Source: Ridgeia piscesae (lineage: Eukaryota > Annelida > Polychaeta > Sabellida > Siboglinidae). Taken from it: a stretch of DNA of 64,000 nt. Below are positions 1-13,000 of the stretch, piece by piece (the stretch's first letter is position 1; the number at the start of each line of letters is the position of its first letter). The stretch covers positions 230,001 through 294,000 of the forward strand of contig JAODUO010000143.1 in the NCBI GenBank assembly GCA_025642075.2. Direction: 5' to 3'. The position numbers were made by a program, and so were the translations under genes. Below the pieces are notes generated by a model, which worked only from the letters and a program-made list of their open reading frames with translations, searched no databases and was not told the DNA's origin.

Positions 1-2641
1 GACTGGTGACATGATGGAACTTGTGCTCACGTTGACTGGTGACATGATGGAACTTGTGCTCATGTTGACTGATGACATGATGGAACTTGTGCTCATGTTG
101 ACTGGTGACATGGTGGAACTTGTGCTCATGTTGACTGATGACATGATGGAACTTGTGCTCATGTTGACTGGTGACATGATGGAACTTGTGCTCATGTTGA
201 CTGGTGACATGATGGAACTTGTGCTCATGTTGACTGGTGACATGGTGGAACTTGTGCTCATGTTGACTGGTGACATGATGGAACTTCTGCTCATGTTGAC
301 TGGTGACATGGTGGAACTTGAGCTCATGTTGACTGGTGACATGGTGGAACTTGTGCTCATGTTGACTGGTGACATGGTGGAACTTGTGCTCATGTTGACT
401 GGTGACATGGTGGAACTTGTGCTCATGTTGACTGGTGACATGATGGAACTTCTGCTCATGTTGACTGGTGACATGGTGGAACTTCTGCTCATGTTGACTG
501 GTGACATGTGGAACTTCTGCTCATGTTGACTGGTGACATGATGGAACTTGTGCTCATGTTGACTGGTGACATGATGGAACTTGTGCTCATGTTGACTGGT
601 GACATGATGGAACTTGTGCTCATGTTGACTGGTGACATGATGGAACTTGTGCTCATGTTGACTGGTGACATGATGGAACTTCTGCTCATGTTGACTGGTG
701 ACATGATGGAACTTCTGCTCATGTTGACTGGTGACATGATGGAACTTGTGCTCATGTTGACTGGTGACATGGTGGAACTTGTGCTCATGTTGACTGGTGA
801 CATGATGGAACTTCTGCTCATGTTGACTGGTGACATGATGGAACTTGTGCTCATGTTGACTGGTGACATGATGGAACTTCTGCTCATGTTGACTGGTGAC
901 ATGATGGAACTTGTGCTCATGTTGACTGGTGACATGATGGAACTTGTGCTCATGTTGACTGATGACATGATGGAACTTGTGCTCATGTTGACTGGTGACA
1001 TGGTGGAACTTGTGCTCATGTTGACTGGTGACATGATGGAACTTGTGCTCATGTTGACTGGTGACATGATGGAACTTGTGCTCATGTTGACTGGTGACAT
1101 GATGGAACTTGTGCTCATGTTGACTGGTGACATGGTGGAACTTGTGCTCATGTTGACTGGTGACATGATGGAACTTCTGCTCATGTTGACTGGTGACATG
1201 ATGGAACTTCTGCTCATGTTGACTGGTGACATGGTGGAACTTGTGCTCATGTTGACTGGTGACATGGTGGAACTTCTGCTCATGTTGACTGGTGACATGG
1301 TGGAACTTCTGCTCATGTTGACTGGTGACATGATGGAACTTGTGCTCATGTCGACTGGTGACATGGTGGAACTTCTGCTCATGTTAACTGGTGACATGGT
1401 GGAACTTGTGCTCATGTTGACTGGTGACATGGTGGAACTTGTGCTCATGTTGACTGGTGACATGGTGGAACTTGTGCTCATGTTGACTGGTGACATGGTG
1501 GAACTTCTGCTCATGTTGACTGGTGACATGGTGGAACTTGTGCTCATGTCGACTGGTGACATGGTGGAACTTCTGCTCATGTTAACTGGTGACATGGTGG
1601 AACTTGTGCTCATGTTGACTGGTGACATGGTGGAACTTGTGCTCATGTTGACTGGTGACATGGTGGAACTTGTGCTCATGTTAACTGGTGACATGATGGA
1701 ATTTGTGCTCATGTTGACTGGTGACATGGTGGAACTTGTGCTCATGTTGACTGGTGACATAGTGGAACTTGTGCTCATGTTGACTGGTGACATGGTGGAA
1801 CTTGTGCTCATGTTGACTGGTGACATGATGGAACTTGTGCTCATGTTAACTGGTGACATGGTGGAACTTGTGCTCATGTTGACTGGTGACATGATCGAAC
1901 TTGTGCTCATGTTAACTGGTGACATGGTGGAACTTGTGCTCATATTGACTGGTGATATGATGGAACTTGTGCTCATGTTGACTGGTGACATGGTGGAACT
2001 TGTGCTCATGTTAACTGGTGACATGATCGAACTTGTGCTCATGTTGACTGGTGACATGGTGGAACTTGTGCTCATGTTGACTGGTGACATGATGGAACTT
2101 GTGCTCATGTTGACTGGTGACATGGTGGAACTTGTGCTCATGTTGACTGGTGACATGGTGGAACTTGTGCTCATGTTGACTGGTGACATGGTGGAACTTC
2201 TGCTCATGTTGACTGGTGACATGGTGGAACTTGTGCTCATGTTGACTGGTGACATGGTGGAACTTGTGCTCATGTTGACTGGTGACATGGTGGAACTTGT
2301 GCTCATGTTGACTGGTGACATGATGGAACTTGTGCTCATGTTGACTGGTGACATGATGGAACTTCTGTTCATGTTGACTGGTGACATGATGGAACTTCTG
2401 CTCATGTTGACTGGTGACATGGTGGAACTTGTGCTCATGTTGACTGGTGACATGGTGGAACTTGTGCTCATGTTAACTGGTGACATGATGGAACTTGTGC
2501 TCATGTTAACTGGTGACATGATGGAACTTGTGCTCATGTTGACTGGTGACATGATGGAACTTGTGCTCATGTTGACTGGTGACATGATGGAACTTCTGTC
2601 TCATGTTGACTGGTGACATGGTGGAACTTCTGCTCATGTTG
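1..2641. repeat. 33-bp minisatellite, about 80 copies, in an intron of the SH3 gene
   Basis: A head-to-tail 33-bp unit (core ACTTGTGCTCATGTTGACTG) runs from the window edge to 2641 with scattered substitutions. Because 33 is divisible by 3, both strands stay open for hundreds of codons, so the long reading frames here are by-products. The array ends 15 bp before the 3' splice site of exon 2657-2713. Each unit contains TTGAC or TTAAC, which fit the loose animal branch-point pattern yUnAy. One diverged unit lies in the same position before the paralogous exon at 4752. Confidence 0.95.
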
Positions 2642-2656
2642 ATGTTTCATCTTCAG

Positions 2657-2713
2657 GTGGTGCGTTGAATGCAGAAAATGATGAAGAAGAGTCGGACAGC
2701 CAGAGTTTTGAAG
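2657..2713 (+). CDS. Gene A exon (acidic, phase 1-1)
   Basis: Acceptor ttcatcttcag, donor gtagg. Encodes GALNAENDEEESDSQSFE. The exon, its polypyrimidine tract and flanking intron resemble those of exon 4752-4802, so the two are tandem duplicates. Confidence 0.75.
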
Positions 2714-3530
2714 GTAGGACATGTTATGCTCATAAGATGCAACAGAAATGCATAATTTTATATTCATTTTATCAGTTAGACCTCGTGGTCTTTTACACAT
2801 TGCTCATTCTCACAGAGTGAGAATTTGTTTGCAAATAGTGCTAACTCAGAAATTCCATTGTAAAGCCACACAACAAATACACCTAGAATGTAGCAAACAA
2901 ACTAAAGCATTAACATTACATGTGTCCCCCAATTGGCCACTAAGTCTATTTCAACTGGGAGTCATCACAATTCGGCTGTTTCTACCTAAGAAAGAGGCTA
3001 AGTAGAATTTTTTAAATATTGGCTTAAAAATTGCTACACCTTTTTCTGTTGCCATTCTATTGGCCGGGAGTGTACGAGTCGTCACCACTTGTTCTTGTCT
3101 TTCCCGTCTTCCTCCTTCAGCCTCCTCAACTCCAGGTCTTTCTCTACACTGTCCTTCCATCTTTTTGTTGGTCTTCCTATTTTTCTCTTCCCAGAGACTG
3201 GCAATTAGGATGCTTTTCTCAGGATACACCAAGACGAATTTATTTTTGTTTGCAGATTAATCACCCTTTTTGGGTGTACTTACAACATTTTTGGCACTTA
3301 ATTAATGTCATGGTCCTTGACTCTTTCAGATGTTGACCTTTCATCAGCAAGAGATGCTCAGTCCGATCCTACAGAAGGTGGGACAGTTTCACAAAATATT
3401 TGTTTCACATCCGATGTTTCATGATTCTGTAACTTTAAACAGTTCTTTGCAATGGTGTGTGTGTGTGCGTGCGTGTGTGTGCGTGAGTGCGTGCGTGCGT
3501 GCGTGCGTGCGTGCGTGAGTGCGTGAGTGT

Positions 3531-3629
<99 letters not shown>

Positions 3630-3677
3630 TTTGTCTTTGTTTGTCTTTGTTTGTCTTTGTTTGTTTGTGTTTGTGTG

Positions 3678-3761
<84 letters not shown>

Positions 3762-6700
3762 TGGCAGAGGATAGCACAAGATAGGCAGATGTGGAAGCAG
3801 CATGTTGAGGCCTTCGCCCTACCACAGGACACTACGGCTGCACAAAGATGATGATGAACATCTCAATCATAGTGAAACTAGCAACATGCAAAGGATACTG
3901 GGCAAACCAGGAAATCAAGTGAAGTCAAACTTTGAAATCTACCAGCAAGAAGCCAAGACAATGTACATTGTCTTACCATGCAACCACAAGTTGGCTGGTA
4001 TTTAGTGAAATAAATCACTCGACAATCACTTGACTTACCCGGTATTTAGAATGCATCTGCATTAGATTTCTGCCTAAAGTAATAAATCGATGCTTAAAAA
4101 TAACCAATTGACATAGTCCAATGCTACAGCACCCTTTACTTTTAATGAACCCCCAAGCTCAACAGTACTGTAAGCCACATGAATTATGGGCTGATCATAC
4201 GAATGATCACCCAAATGAGGAATAGACTTATGGGCTGATCACACGAATGATCACCCAAATGAGGAATAGGCTTATGGGCTGATCACACGAATGATCACCC
4301 AAATGAGGAATAGAGTTATGGGCTGATCATACGAATGATCACCCCAGTGAGGAAAAGAGTTCTGGGCTGATCATACGAATGATCACCCCAGTGAGGAAAA
4401 GAGTTCTGGGCTGATCATATGAAAGATCACGCCAATGAGAAATAGAGTGCTGGGCTGATCACATGACACATGAATGATCACCCCAATGAGGAATAGAGTT
4501 CTGGGTTGATCATATAGGAATATTTCTGGGTTGATCATATGAATGATAACTCCAATGAGGAATAGTTCTGGGCTGATCATATGAATGATCACTCCAATGA
4601 GAAATGGAATTCTGGGCTGATCATTATGAAAAGTCTTAATAAGCCCTCTATTGGTGAAATGCTATTTCCAGAATCATAAAGATTTGATGAACTTTACCAG
4701 TGCTAATGATATGATGGAATTCGTACTAAAATTAACATGTTTCATCTTTAGGTGCATTGAATTCAGAAAATGAAGCTGGGTCAGAGTGTGAGAGTTTGGA
4801 AGGTAGGCTGTTCTACCAGTGCTGATAAGATGTGATATTAATATCAAATTTCTGATTGAATTTAGCATTTAGATCCAGTGACGTTTTAACGAAATGCACC
4901 ATGGTTCTCTTCAGCATTCATTCATATACAGCAAGAATTGTTTTCGAGTGGTATTATCTCTCAAATTCCCATGAAAAGCCATATAACAAATACAATGTTC
5001 TAGCCATATAACAAATACAATGTTCTAAACAACAGGTCAAGTTCTAAATGGTATACAATTAACTAGTAAATGTATTTCCATTAGGAATCATAAAACATGA
5101 TCTGTCACTTGGTACAGTTTGTGTCAAAAAGACTGAACAAGATATTAGCTTAACTGTGGATATACAGTGGTGTAGATTGATTGGATTTTTGAAGATGTGT
5201 CACCCTTTTTCGTCAATAAATTTTATTGACAGTTGTTTTAATGAGTTGACCTTTGACCTGTGTGCTTGTAACAGATGTGGGGCCCCTGGCAAGAGTAAGG
5301 GTAAAACCAGAACTGAGCGAAACACAAAAAATGGAAGGTACGTGTTTAAACATGTCGACACAATTAAAATGTTAATTAAGGTTGTACCTACTGAAACGTT
5401 CAGTTAAAAAACACCTGACAACTTATGGGTTAACTAAGTTTTAACTATTATTGTCACTGCTACTGGACAGTTTTACTTTGGATAATGTGTCTAAATAAAG
5501 TTTATTATTATTACAGGTACATGTATTATTATTATTTATTAATTCACATCAGAAGTTGGCATAATAAAACATCTATATGCATTCAGTTGAAATGTTGTAG
5601 TTATTCCCCAACAAAGACTTCCGCTTAGTGTATTACAATTTACTGTTGTAGGCTTCGTGAATCAAATCTTCCAAGTCGAAGACGAGGACGGTGACCAGCA
5701 ACAAAGTGTGAATGACAAGAAGTGTGACAGTGCGCCTGACACTATTGAGGTGACCTTTGCCCCCACGCAGTCAGTGGCGGCCCCGAGGGAGCACACATCT
5801 GAACCTGAGCTGGAGACTGAAATGGAGACTGAGCTTGCCGAGACCGAGGGAGACCAATTGGAGACAAGTGGAGAGAAGGCTGATGGTGGGAAGATGAGGC
5901 CTCAGTTGGATCTGGGACTGTGTCAAGTCCCAGATGGTAGGTTTCCCAGAAGTCAGGTGTTTTATTAGACATTTTGACAAAAACACAATGCAGAGTTGTT
6001 ACAACTAAAAAAATGATGCACTAATGTTTGGTCAATAGATGCCATGCCGCATCAGCAATGGAACCTCACTTTTAGGGTCAACAGTGGCCTGATTAGCAAG
6101 GGGATGGCATTAGCAGGAGTGCTTTCATTTACTAAAGCTTCAGACTCTTCACTAAGAGAACTCAGGTTCAGATTCTGTCCTGTGTCAAATCTGGGCAAGA
6201 TCGTCCACTGTACATTACTCCAGTTCACTCAGTCGTATGAATGAGTACCTGGCTATAGACAGTGGTAGGTATTTGTGAATGGATAATCTTTGCACATAAA
6301 CTACAGCCTGTCTGAATACTTCCCAGAGAAGTCGAGATGGTGTTCGATTGAACAGGTCAGGTCTGCCAGGCAGTAAAGTGTAAGGCATCTTTATCAATCC
6401 CGGGGACTGGGTACTGAGGTATATAAGAACTTACCTTTACCTTTGATCCTACAGGCAAGTTGTACCTGGCGGAGGACGTGTTCACTCCCACTAGTCCCAA
6501 CCACCTGCGACTGGGGAAGGGAGACCTGCTCCTTTGGGAAGATGAGAAGGGTGATTGGATGAAAGGAGCCAATGTGAAGACTGGGGAGACAGGCTGGTTC
6601 CCCAGTGAGTACGTCTCGGAGAAGGTGAGGATTAAGGCTGATTGTTGGTTCCCCAGTGAGTGGAGTGTTAGAGCAACGGTGAGCATTAAGTGGAATCTCA

Positions 6701-9700
6701 ACCCGCCAAGGAGAGGGTTAAGGGTGGTTATTGGTTCCCAAACAAGTACATCACTGAGAAGGAGAGGGTTAACCATTTCCGTATGACATGCCTATCTAGC
6801 GGCAGCACCACTTATGGCATTTCTGTACGACAGGGACTTATTCAGACTTTGGCAATCTTAGCCATTCAAAGTATTTTAATTCATAATTATCCACTAAATG
6901 GGGCCACTTGTATATGGTGAATAAATTAACTATTTAATTTTGTTGTAGTTTACGGAGATTTTCCCAGTTTTTGAAAATGGATTATCCAAATTGGCAGAAG
7001 GCAGTATTTCAACCAGTGATTGGCGATCGTATGTTTTGGATGGGTTATTTAATAGTCTTGGTGAAGAAACTGTATCGGATGATGACATTCGATGATGATG
7101 TTAGCAAATGTAGTCGTGGCAACAATAGCAAATGTAGTCATGGCAACAAAACTGACTGTGACAGTGGGGGTATTTTTGATTGATACTCGGATGCCAGTGA
7201 TGATTAAACTGTACCGTGTTGTCAGTGTCATTTGGTCCTCAAATTGTGACTTGAAATGAAGTTGTCAACTTTGTTGCACATTCACTAGGAATGCTGTACT
7301 CAGTGGTCACAGCAGATCAGGGCTGTTGGACTGAAAGGGTGGTTATTGGTTCCCCAGGGGTATGTCTTGGAGAAAGTAAGGGCTAAGGTTAATTACTGGT
7401 TCCCAGTGAGTAATTCACAGGGAAGGAGAGGGTTAAGTGTGATTGTTTGTTCCCAAACGAGCCCTTGATGAAGGAGAGGATTAAGGGTGTTAGAATGAGA
7501 GGATTAAGGGTGTTAGAATGAGAGGATTAAGGGTGTTAGAATGAGAGGATTAAGGGTGATTGTTGGTTTCCTAGTGAGTATGTTTTGGACAAGAGCATTA
7601 AGGGTGATTGTTGGTACACTAGCGGGTACATCATGGACAACGGGTTAAGAATGACTACTCTAACATAGCTATTGAAGTTATTAATCAAGTGATCAAATCG
7701 TAATGTTTCCGTGGAATTGTTTTTTGAAAATTGTGGCACACAGGAAGTTGTTGCAATTGCTATACAGTGTATTGACTTAATGGTCATGTCAGCCAGGGGG
7801 TTATATTAATAAGGGGTTATTGCCATATCACATATGTAATCATAAATTATATTTGTGTATTTGCCTTGATTAGGGTGCTTCACAAGAGTTGGACCCCAAG
7901 AGAGAAGGAACAGAAGTCCCCCAGATGGAAGACATTTCCCCAACTGTCGGTAAGATGCCAGTGAACAACTCATTAGTGACAAGTGGGTGGTATTATGGTA
8001 GTCTCACTTATCTCACCTCACTCAGCTGCGTAACTACACCAAGAAGATACTCTGTGGACTTAGCCAGCTTTTGAATGTTATCTGCGAGGGGCTAAAAAGT
8101 GCAGCCACCACATAGAGCCTGGGTAACCAAGGCTAATCCAGCCATAATTCCTTAAATAACTGCAAATTTGTATCTTAATTAATTTTGTGGGAATATAAGT
8201 TTAATGTTGAATACGTTTAATAATATGGTATGGTAAAAATATGTCCTTATTTTAGTTTTATTTCATAGTTAGCCTGAGAGCCAATCAGCTTCTCTACCCT
8301 ATTCTCGGGTAAGGCCTTCATTGTGGTAACATTGGCAGAGCATTAATCTCCCAGGCAGATGTGAGGGGCTGAAAAGTGCTGCCACCTCATGGAGCCTGGG
8401 TAATCAGGGCTATAATATCCATGTGTGTAGCAGTTCTTGGAGCATGTTATTGTTGTATGTTTCTTTAGCTGTGCACCATGCATGTACCATACACAAACCA
8501 CAGTCAGCCGAACCTCTAATGCCAAATATTCGCTTCTCATAACCACAGGTTTTTCACAAGATGCGACTTCCTAGTGAGTGTTTTTAAATGTAACACTGCA
8601 GTGTAATATTATATAGGTGTGGCTGTGTCTAGGTGTAATTTATGACAGTATTTCAGCAGATAAGACCGACTTCTGCCATAGCTGTCTGGTTATGTTTCCT
8701 GCTGTGTGTTTGTAGTTTGTGCCGTGACACAGGCTACAGTAGATCCAGCCACTGTGACAGAACTTGCTGCCAAAGGCAATGACGTTACGGCTATAGAGCA
8801 TTCAAATGATGAAGTGCACAGTTTGGAAAAAACTGTTCCCGGTATTCATGTGAAGGTGGGTTTGAAAACCAGAATATTTATTTTTATGTGATATTTTGTC
8901 CACCTGTCTGTCTGTCAACTGTCTGTCTGTGCACTTGTCTGTCCATCCACTAATCTCGCCATCCATCTGTCTGTCTGTCTGTCCATTTGTCTCTCTGCTT
9001 GTCAGTCTGTCCATCTGTCTGTCTGTTCATCTGTCTGTCTGTCTGTCCACCAGTCTGTCTATCTATTTGTCTGTCTGTCCATCTGTATGTGTGTCCATCT
9101 GTCTGCCTGTCTGTGTGTCCACCTGTCTTTCTGTCTGCCTATCTGTATGTCCACCTGTTTGTCTGCCTGTCTGTCTGTCCACATGTCTGTCTGTGCACCT
9201 GTCCACTTGTCTGTATGTGCATCTGTCTGTCTGTACACCTGTCTGTCCGTCTGTGCACCTGTCTGTCTGTCAACCTGTATGTCTGTGCACCTGTATGTAT
9301 GTATGTGCACTTATCGGTCTATCCACCTGTCTGCCTAGCTGTCTGCCTGTCCGTCCATCTGCCTGTCTGTCCATCCACCTGTCTCCCTGCCAGTCTGTCT
9401 ATCTACCTGTCTGTCTGTCTGTCAGTATGTCTGTCTGTCTGTCTTTCTCTCTGACCACCTGTTTGTCTGTGTGTCCACCTGTCTGTATGTATACCTGTGT
9501 ACATGCCTGTCTCTCTGTGTCCATCAGTAGTTATAATGTATGTATATGACCACATGAATATTGAGCACATGGTCCTGTTCTTTCTAAGCAGTAGGTGATG
9601 GTGACGTGCTTCTTGTTGTTCCAGGAGATGTCAGATGACCTTGGGCCTCCATCTCCAGACAGTGGCTTTGAGTCGCCACGACAGATTGTGAAGCCAGTGT

Positions 9701-9992
9701 ATGAGGACCAAGGTAAAAGACAACCGGCATCCTGCTCTTTCTTCTGTCTAACATCATCTCATCACAAACACCTCACAGAACACACCCAGACAATGATACA
9801 GGATCCATCCCTTCTCATTATGATCTGGGGTGATGCTGACTTTAATGCTAGTTCTTGTCATTTCTTGTTGTCTGTTCTCACATGGCTGTCTGTGTTGTCT
9901 GCCTTCAGTCCCCAGTCTTGACATCCTTCGGCCACTACTCTCAGACCTCTCCTCTCACAGTCCTCACAGTGATCCTGATCTCTGCCTCCTCC

Positions 9993-10041
<49 letters not shown>

Positions 10042-13000
10042 ATGTATGTATGTATGTCCGTCCGTCCGTCCGTCCGTCCGTCCGTCCGTCCGTCCGTCCG
10101 TCCGTCCGTCCGTCCGTCCGCGTCCGTCCGTCCGTCCGTCCGCGTCCGTCCGTCCGTCCGTCCGTCCGTCCGTCCGTCCGTCCGTCCGTCCGTCGTCCGC
10201 TGTCCGTCCGTCGCCCGTCCGTCCTCGTCCGTCCGTCCGTCCGTGCCGTCGTCCGTCCGTCCGTCCGTCCGTCCGTCCGTCCGTCCGTCCGTCCGTCCGT
10301 CCGTCCGTCCGTCCGTCCGTCCGTCCGTCCGTCCGTCCGTCCGTCCGTCCGTCCGTCCGTCCGTCCGTCCGTCCGTCCGTCCGTCCGTCCGTCCGTCCGT
10401 CCTCACTATCTTCACCTCCTGAAGCCCTTTTCCACACCAGCCTCCTCTCTCTGGTCCTCAGTTCTTCAGGTCTTCGGTTCTTGCGGTCTTCAGTTCTTCA
10501 GTTCTTCAGTTCTTCCTTTGGTTCTTCAGGTCTTTGGTTCTTCAGGTCCTCGGTCCTTATAGAAGACTATGTAAACACTATTGAACATAGTAATTCTCCA
10601 GAGAACAGGGTTTAAATAAAGTTCAGTATTATTATTATTATAAGAGAGCCAGATTGTGGTTGTAGTACATGCCTGATTTTGTTATGGAGCCATCTTCCCT
10701 CTTTCAACTTCTAATCAGAAACCTGTTCTTTGCCAGGTACTGCTGCACCTCAAGCCACCAGCCAAGACACTAAGGACCCGGAAACAAGTCACGATGAGAA
10801 GAAACTAACGCCCGAAATCCCAACGAGGTTTGTGACCCCAAAACTGGTGAAGGTTGTGAGGAAACCATCGGACAGCAAAAACGCTGGACACCATCAGAAC
10901 TTGTCAGAGCCGGTGACACAGCATCAAAGGGAGGACAGTGTGAAAGACACCACGACCACACCCGAACACTCTGTGGCCACTTTCAGAGGTGCCACCACCA
11001 GTGATGGGAACAATGCAAAGGAGAGCATTGTTGATGACTTCATGAACAGAACCTCATCTCCTGAGATTGAGCAGTCAGAACCTGCTGTTGCAGAAGAAAT
11101 CGATACGACAGAAGGACGTGCAGATTCCCCTGAGCCAGGCGCCAGCCCTGAGGATAAACCAGACGTACCCACAAAGCCGGCAAGGCTGAAATTCTGGAAT
11201 AAGAGACCGAAGTCTCTGAAACAGTTGCTCCACGTTAACCTGCCAGGAAGTGGACGCAAGCACCGAGGTACAGATCCGGAGTCGTCACATGTCGAGGAAA
11301 AGGACAGGGCCAAGTCTCCACAGGATTCGTCGCCGGAAATTACGAGTTCTGTGTCACCCAAGGAGAAGCCACCACGCCCGTCCAGACCTCCAACGTCACC
11401 CCAGAGTCCTGTCAACGGGGATCTACCATCGCCCAGTGGGAAACCACCAAAGCCACCTCGACCCACGTCCCCTCCCATGAGGAGCCCAAGTGGGAAAGCA
11501 GCAAACGGTTTACATAAGGTATCTACGGACACACACGAGAAGGATAGAACTCAGGAAGCTGCTGCTGCTTCGCCTGATTCGGAGGATAGAGGAATGGTTA
11601 ATGAAGTGAACGGGAAGGTGGACAGTGTCCCAGAGGTGGACAGTGTCCCAGAGGTGGACAGTGTCCCAGAGCATGGGCAGATTGAAGAGGTTGTGAATGA
11701 TAGCCTTGGTGCAGCTCCAGTGAGTGACGTTGGAAAGTCGGGTGAAGAATTAGAGCCAAGTGCTGCAGATGGCGATGTTGAGAAGGAAACTCAAGATGAA
11801 GTGCTGCCATCTTCACCTCTGGTCAGTAATGATGATGTTGAACAACGTGAAAACAGAGACAGTGTCAAGGAAGATGAAGTCTCATCACCTGCAGTAGCTG
11901 CTGATGCTAGTGGTGAGGTCAACAAGATGCAGTCCACCCTTACGCCAAACACCACCGTAGAAGATGTCACTTCAGCGGACACAACACTGACTAACACACC
12001 TGAAGCTTTGACAGGTGAACCTGCACCTGTCACTGCAAACGAAATAACATTGCAGAATGTCAGCAATGACGACAGCTTGCCTGACGAAGAAGTAAAGCCA
12101 GAATTACCTGGTGCTGGGGACTCTAAACCAGAGCAGTCAATGAGCCCAGACCAGTCTGAAGATGTTGCAACTGTGAATAATGAGCTCCCTGCAGTTGAAG
12201 AGCTCCCTGGATCGTCTGAGATGTTATCTCCCATATCAACAGAGAAGGCCACCTCCAGCGATGTCCACAAGACACCTTCACCCACTCGACACAGTCCAGA
12301 CACAAGTACCAGCAGTCAGGAGCCAAACGTCAGTCCGTTGAGATTCTTTACACCTGCTGGTTTCGTGCCAGGGTCAACGTCGGCAAAACGGGAGCTTGAC
12401 TTCAGTGCGCCACTAGACGTCGACACGTTGACAAAGACAGAGGAGGTGAATGTGGAAGACAAGATTAAGGAAGGAGGGAAGGAAGCTGTTAGCCCCTTGA
12501 GGTTCTTCACACCTGCCGGTTTTGTCCCAGGATCACCTTCGCCAAAGCAAGAGGTGGACATCAGTGTGTCACCTGTAGAGCCCATGAAGGCTGAAGATAT
12601 GCAGACTGAGGGGAAACCTAGTGATGAGGGCGAAAGAGATAGAGAATTGAGCCCTTTCAAGTTATTCACCCCGGCTGGTTTTGTACCGAGGTCACCCTCT
12701 CCAGTTCAGGTTATTCCACCTACTGAAGGAGACGTGAAGACAGATGAGAGCCTGACGATAAAGACAGACGACCAGGCGAGTGAAAGAAAGAAGGACGATG
12801 TGAGTCCACTGAGGTTTTTCACACCCCCTGCATTTGCCCCCCAGCATGGCCACTACAGTGCCATCCAGTTGCCGGACAGTGTGGTGGGTGACAAACAGGA
12901 CACAGCGACAGAGGAGATGCAGTCAGGACAGGATGACGCCAAACAGGACAGAGAAGATGATTCCCTATTGACTGAGAACGACAACAAGGTGGTTGAGCTA

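Noticed and set aside
11..2616. Open frames of 172, 702 and 698 codons on both strands
   Set aside because: Produced by a 33-bp repeat whose unit length is a multiple of three. The array leads into a polypyrimidine tract and acceptor and is intronic.
5156..5407. 83-codon frame around exon 5275
   Set aside because: Different frame from the phase-consistent exon; includes intron.
8549..8573. 25-bp micro-exon (accacag|..|gtgagt) reading GFSQDATS
   Set aside because: Length is not compatible with phase 1 on both sides, so inclusion would break the frame into exon 8716. Kept only as a cryptic exon possibility.
10042..10422. RPSVRPSV-type repeat protein
   Set aside because: Translation of (GTCC)n; intronic.
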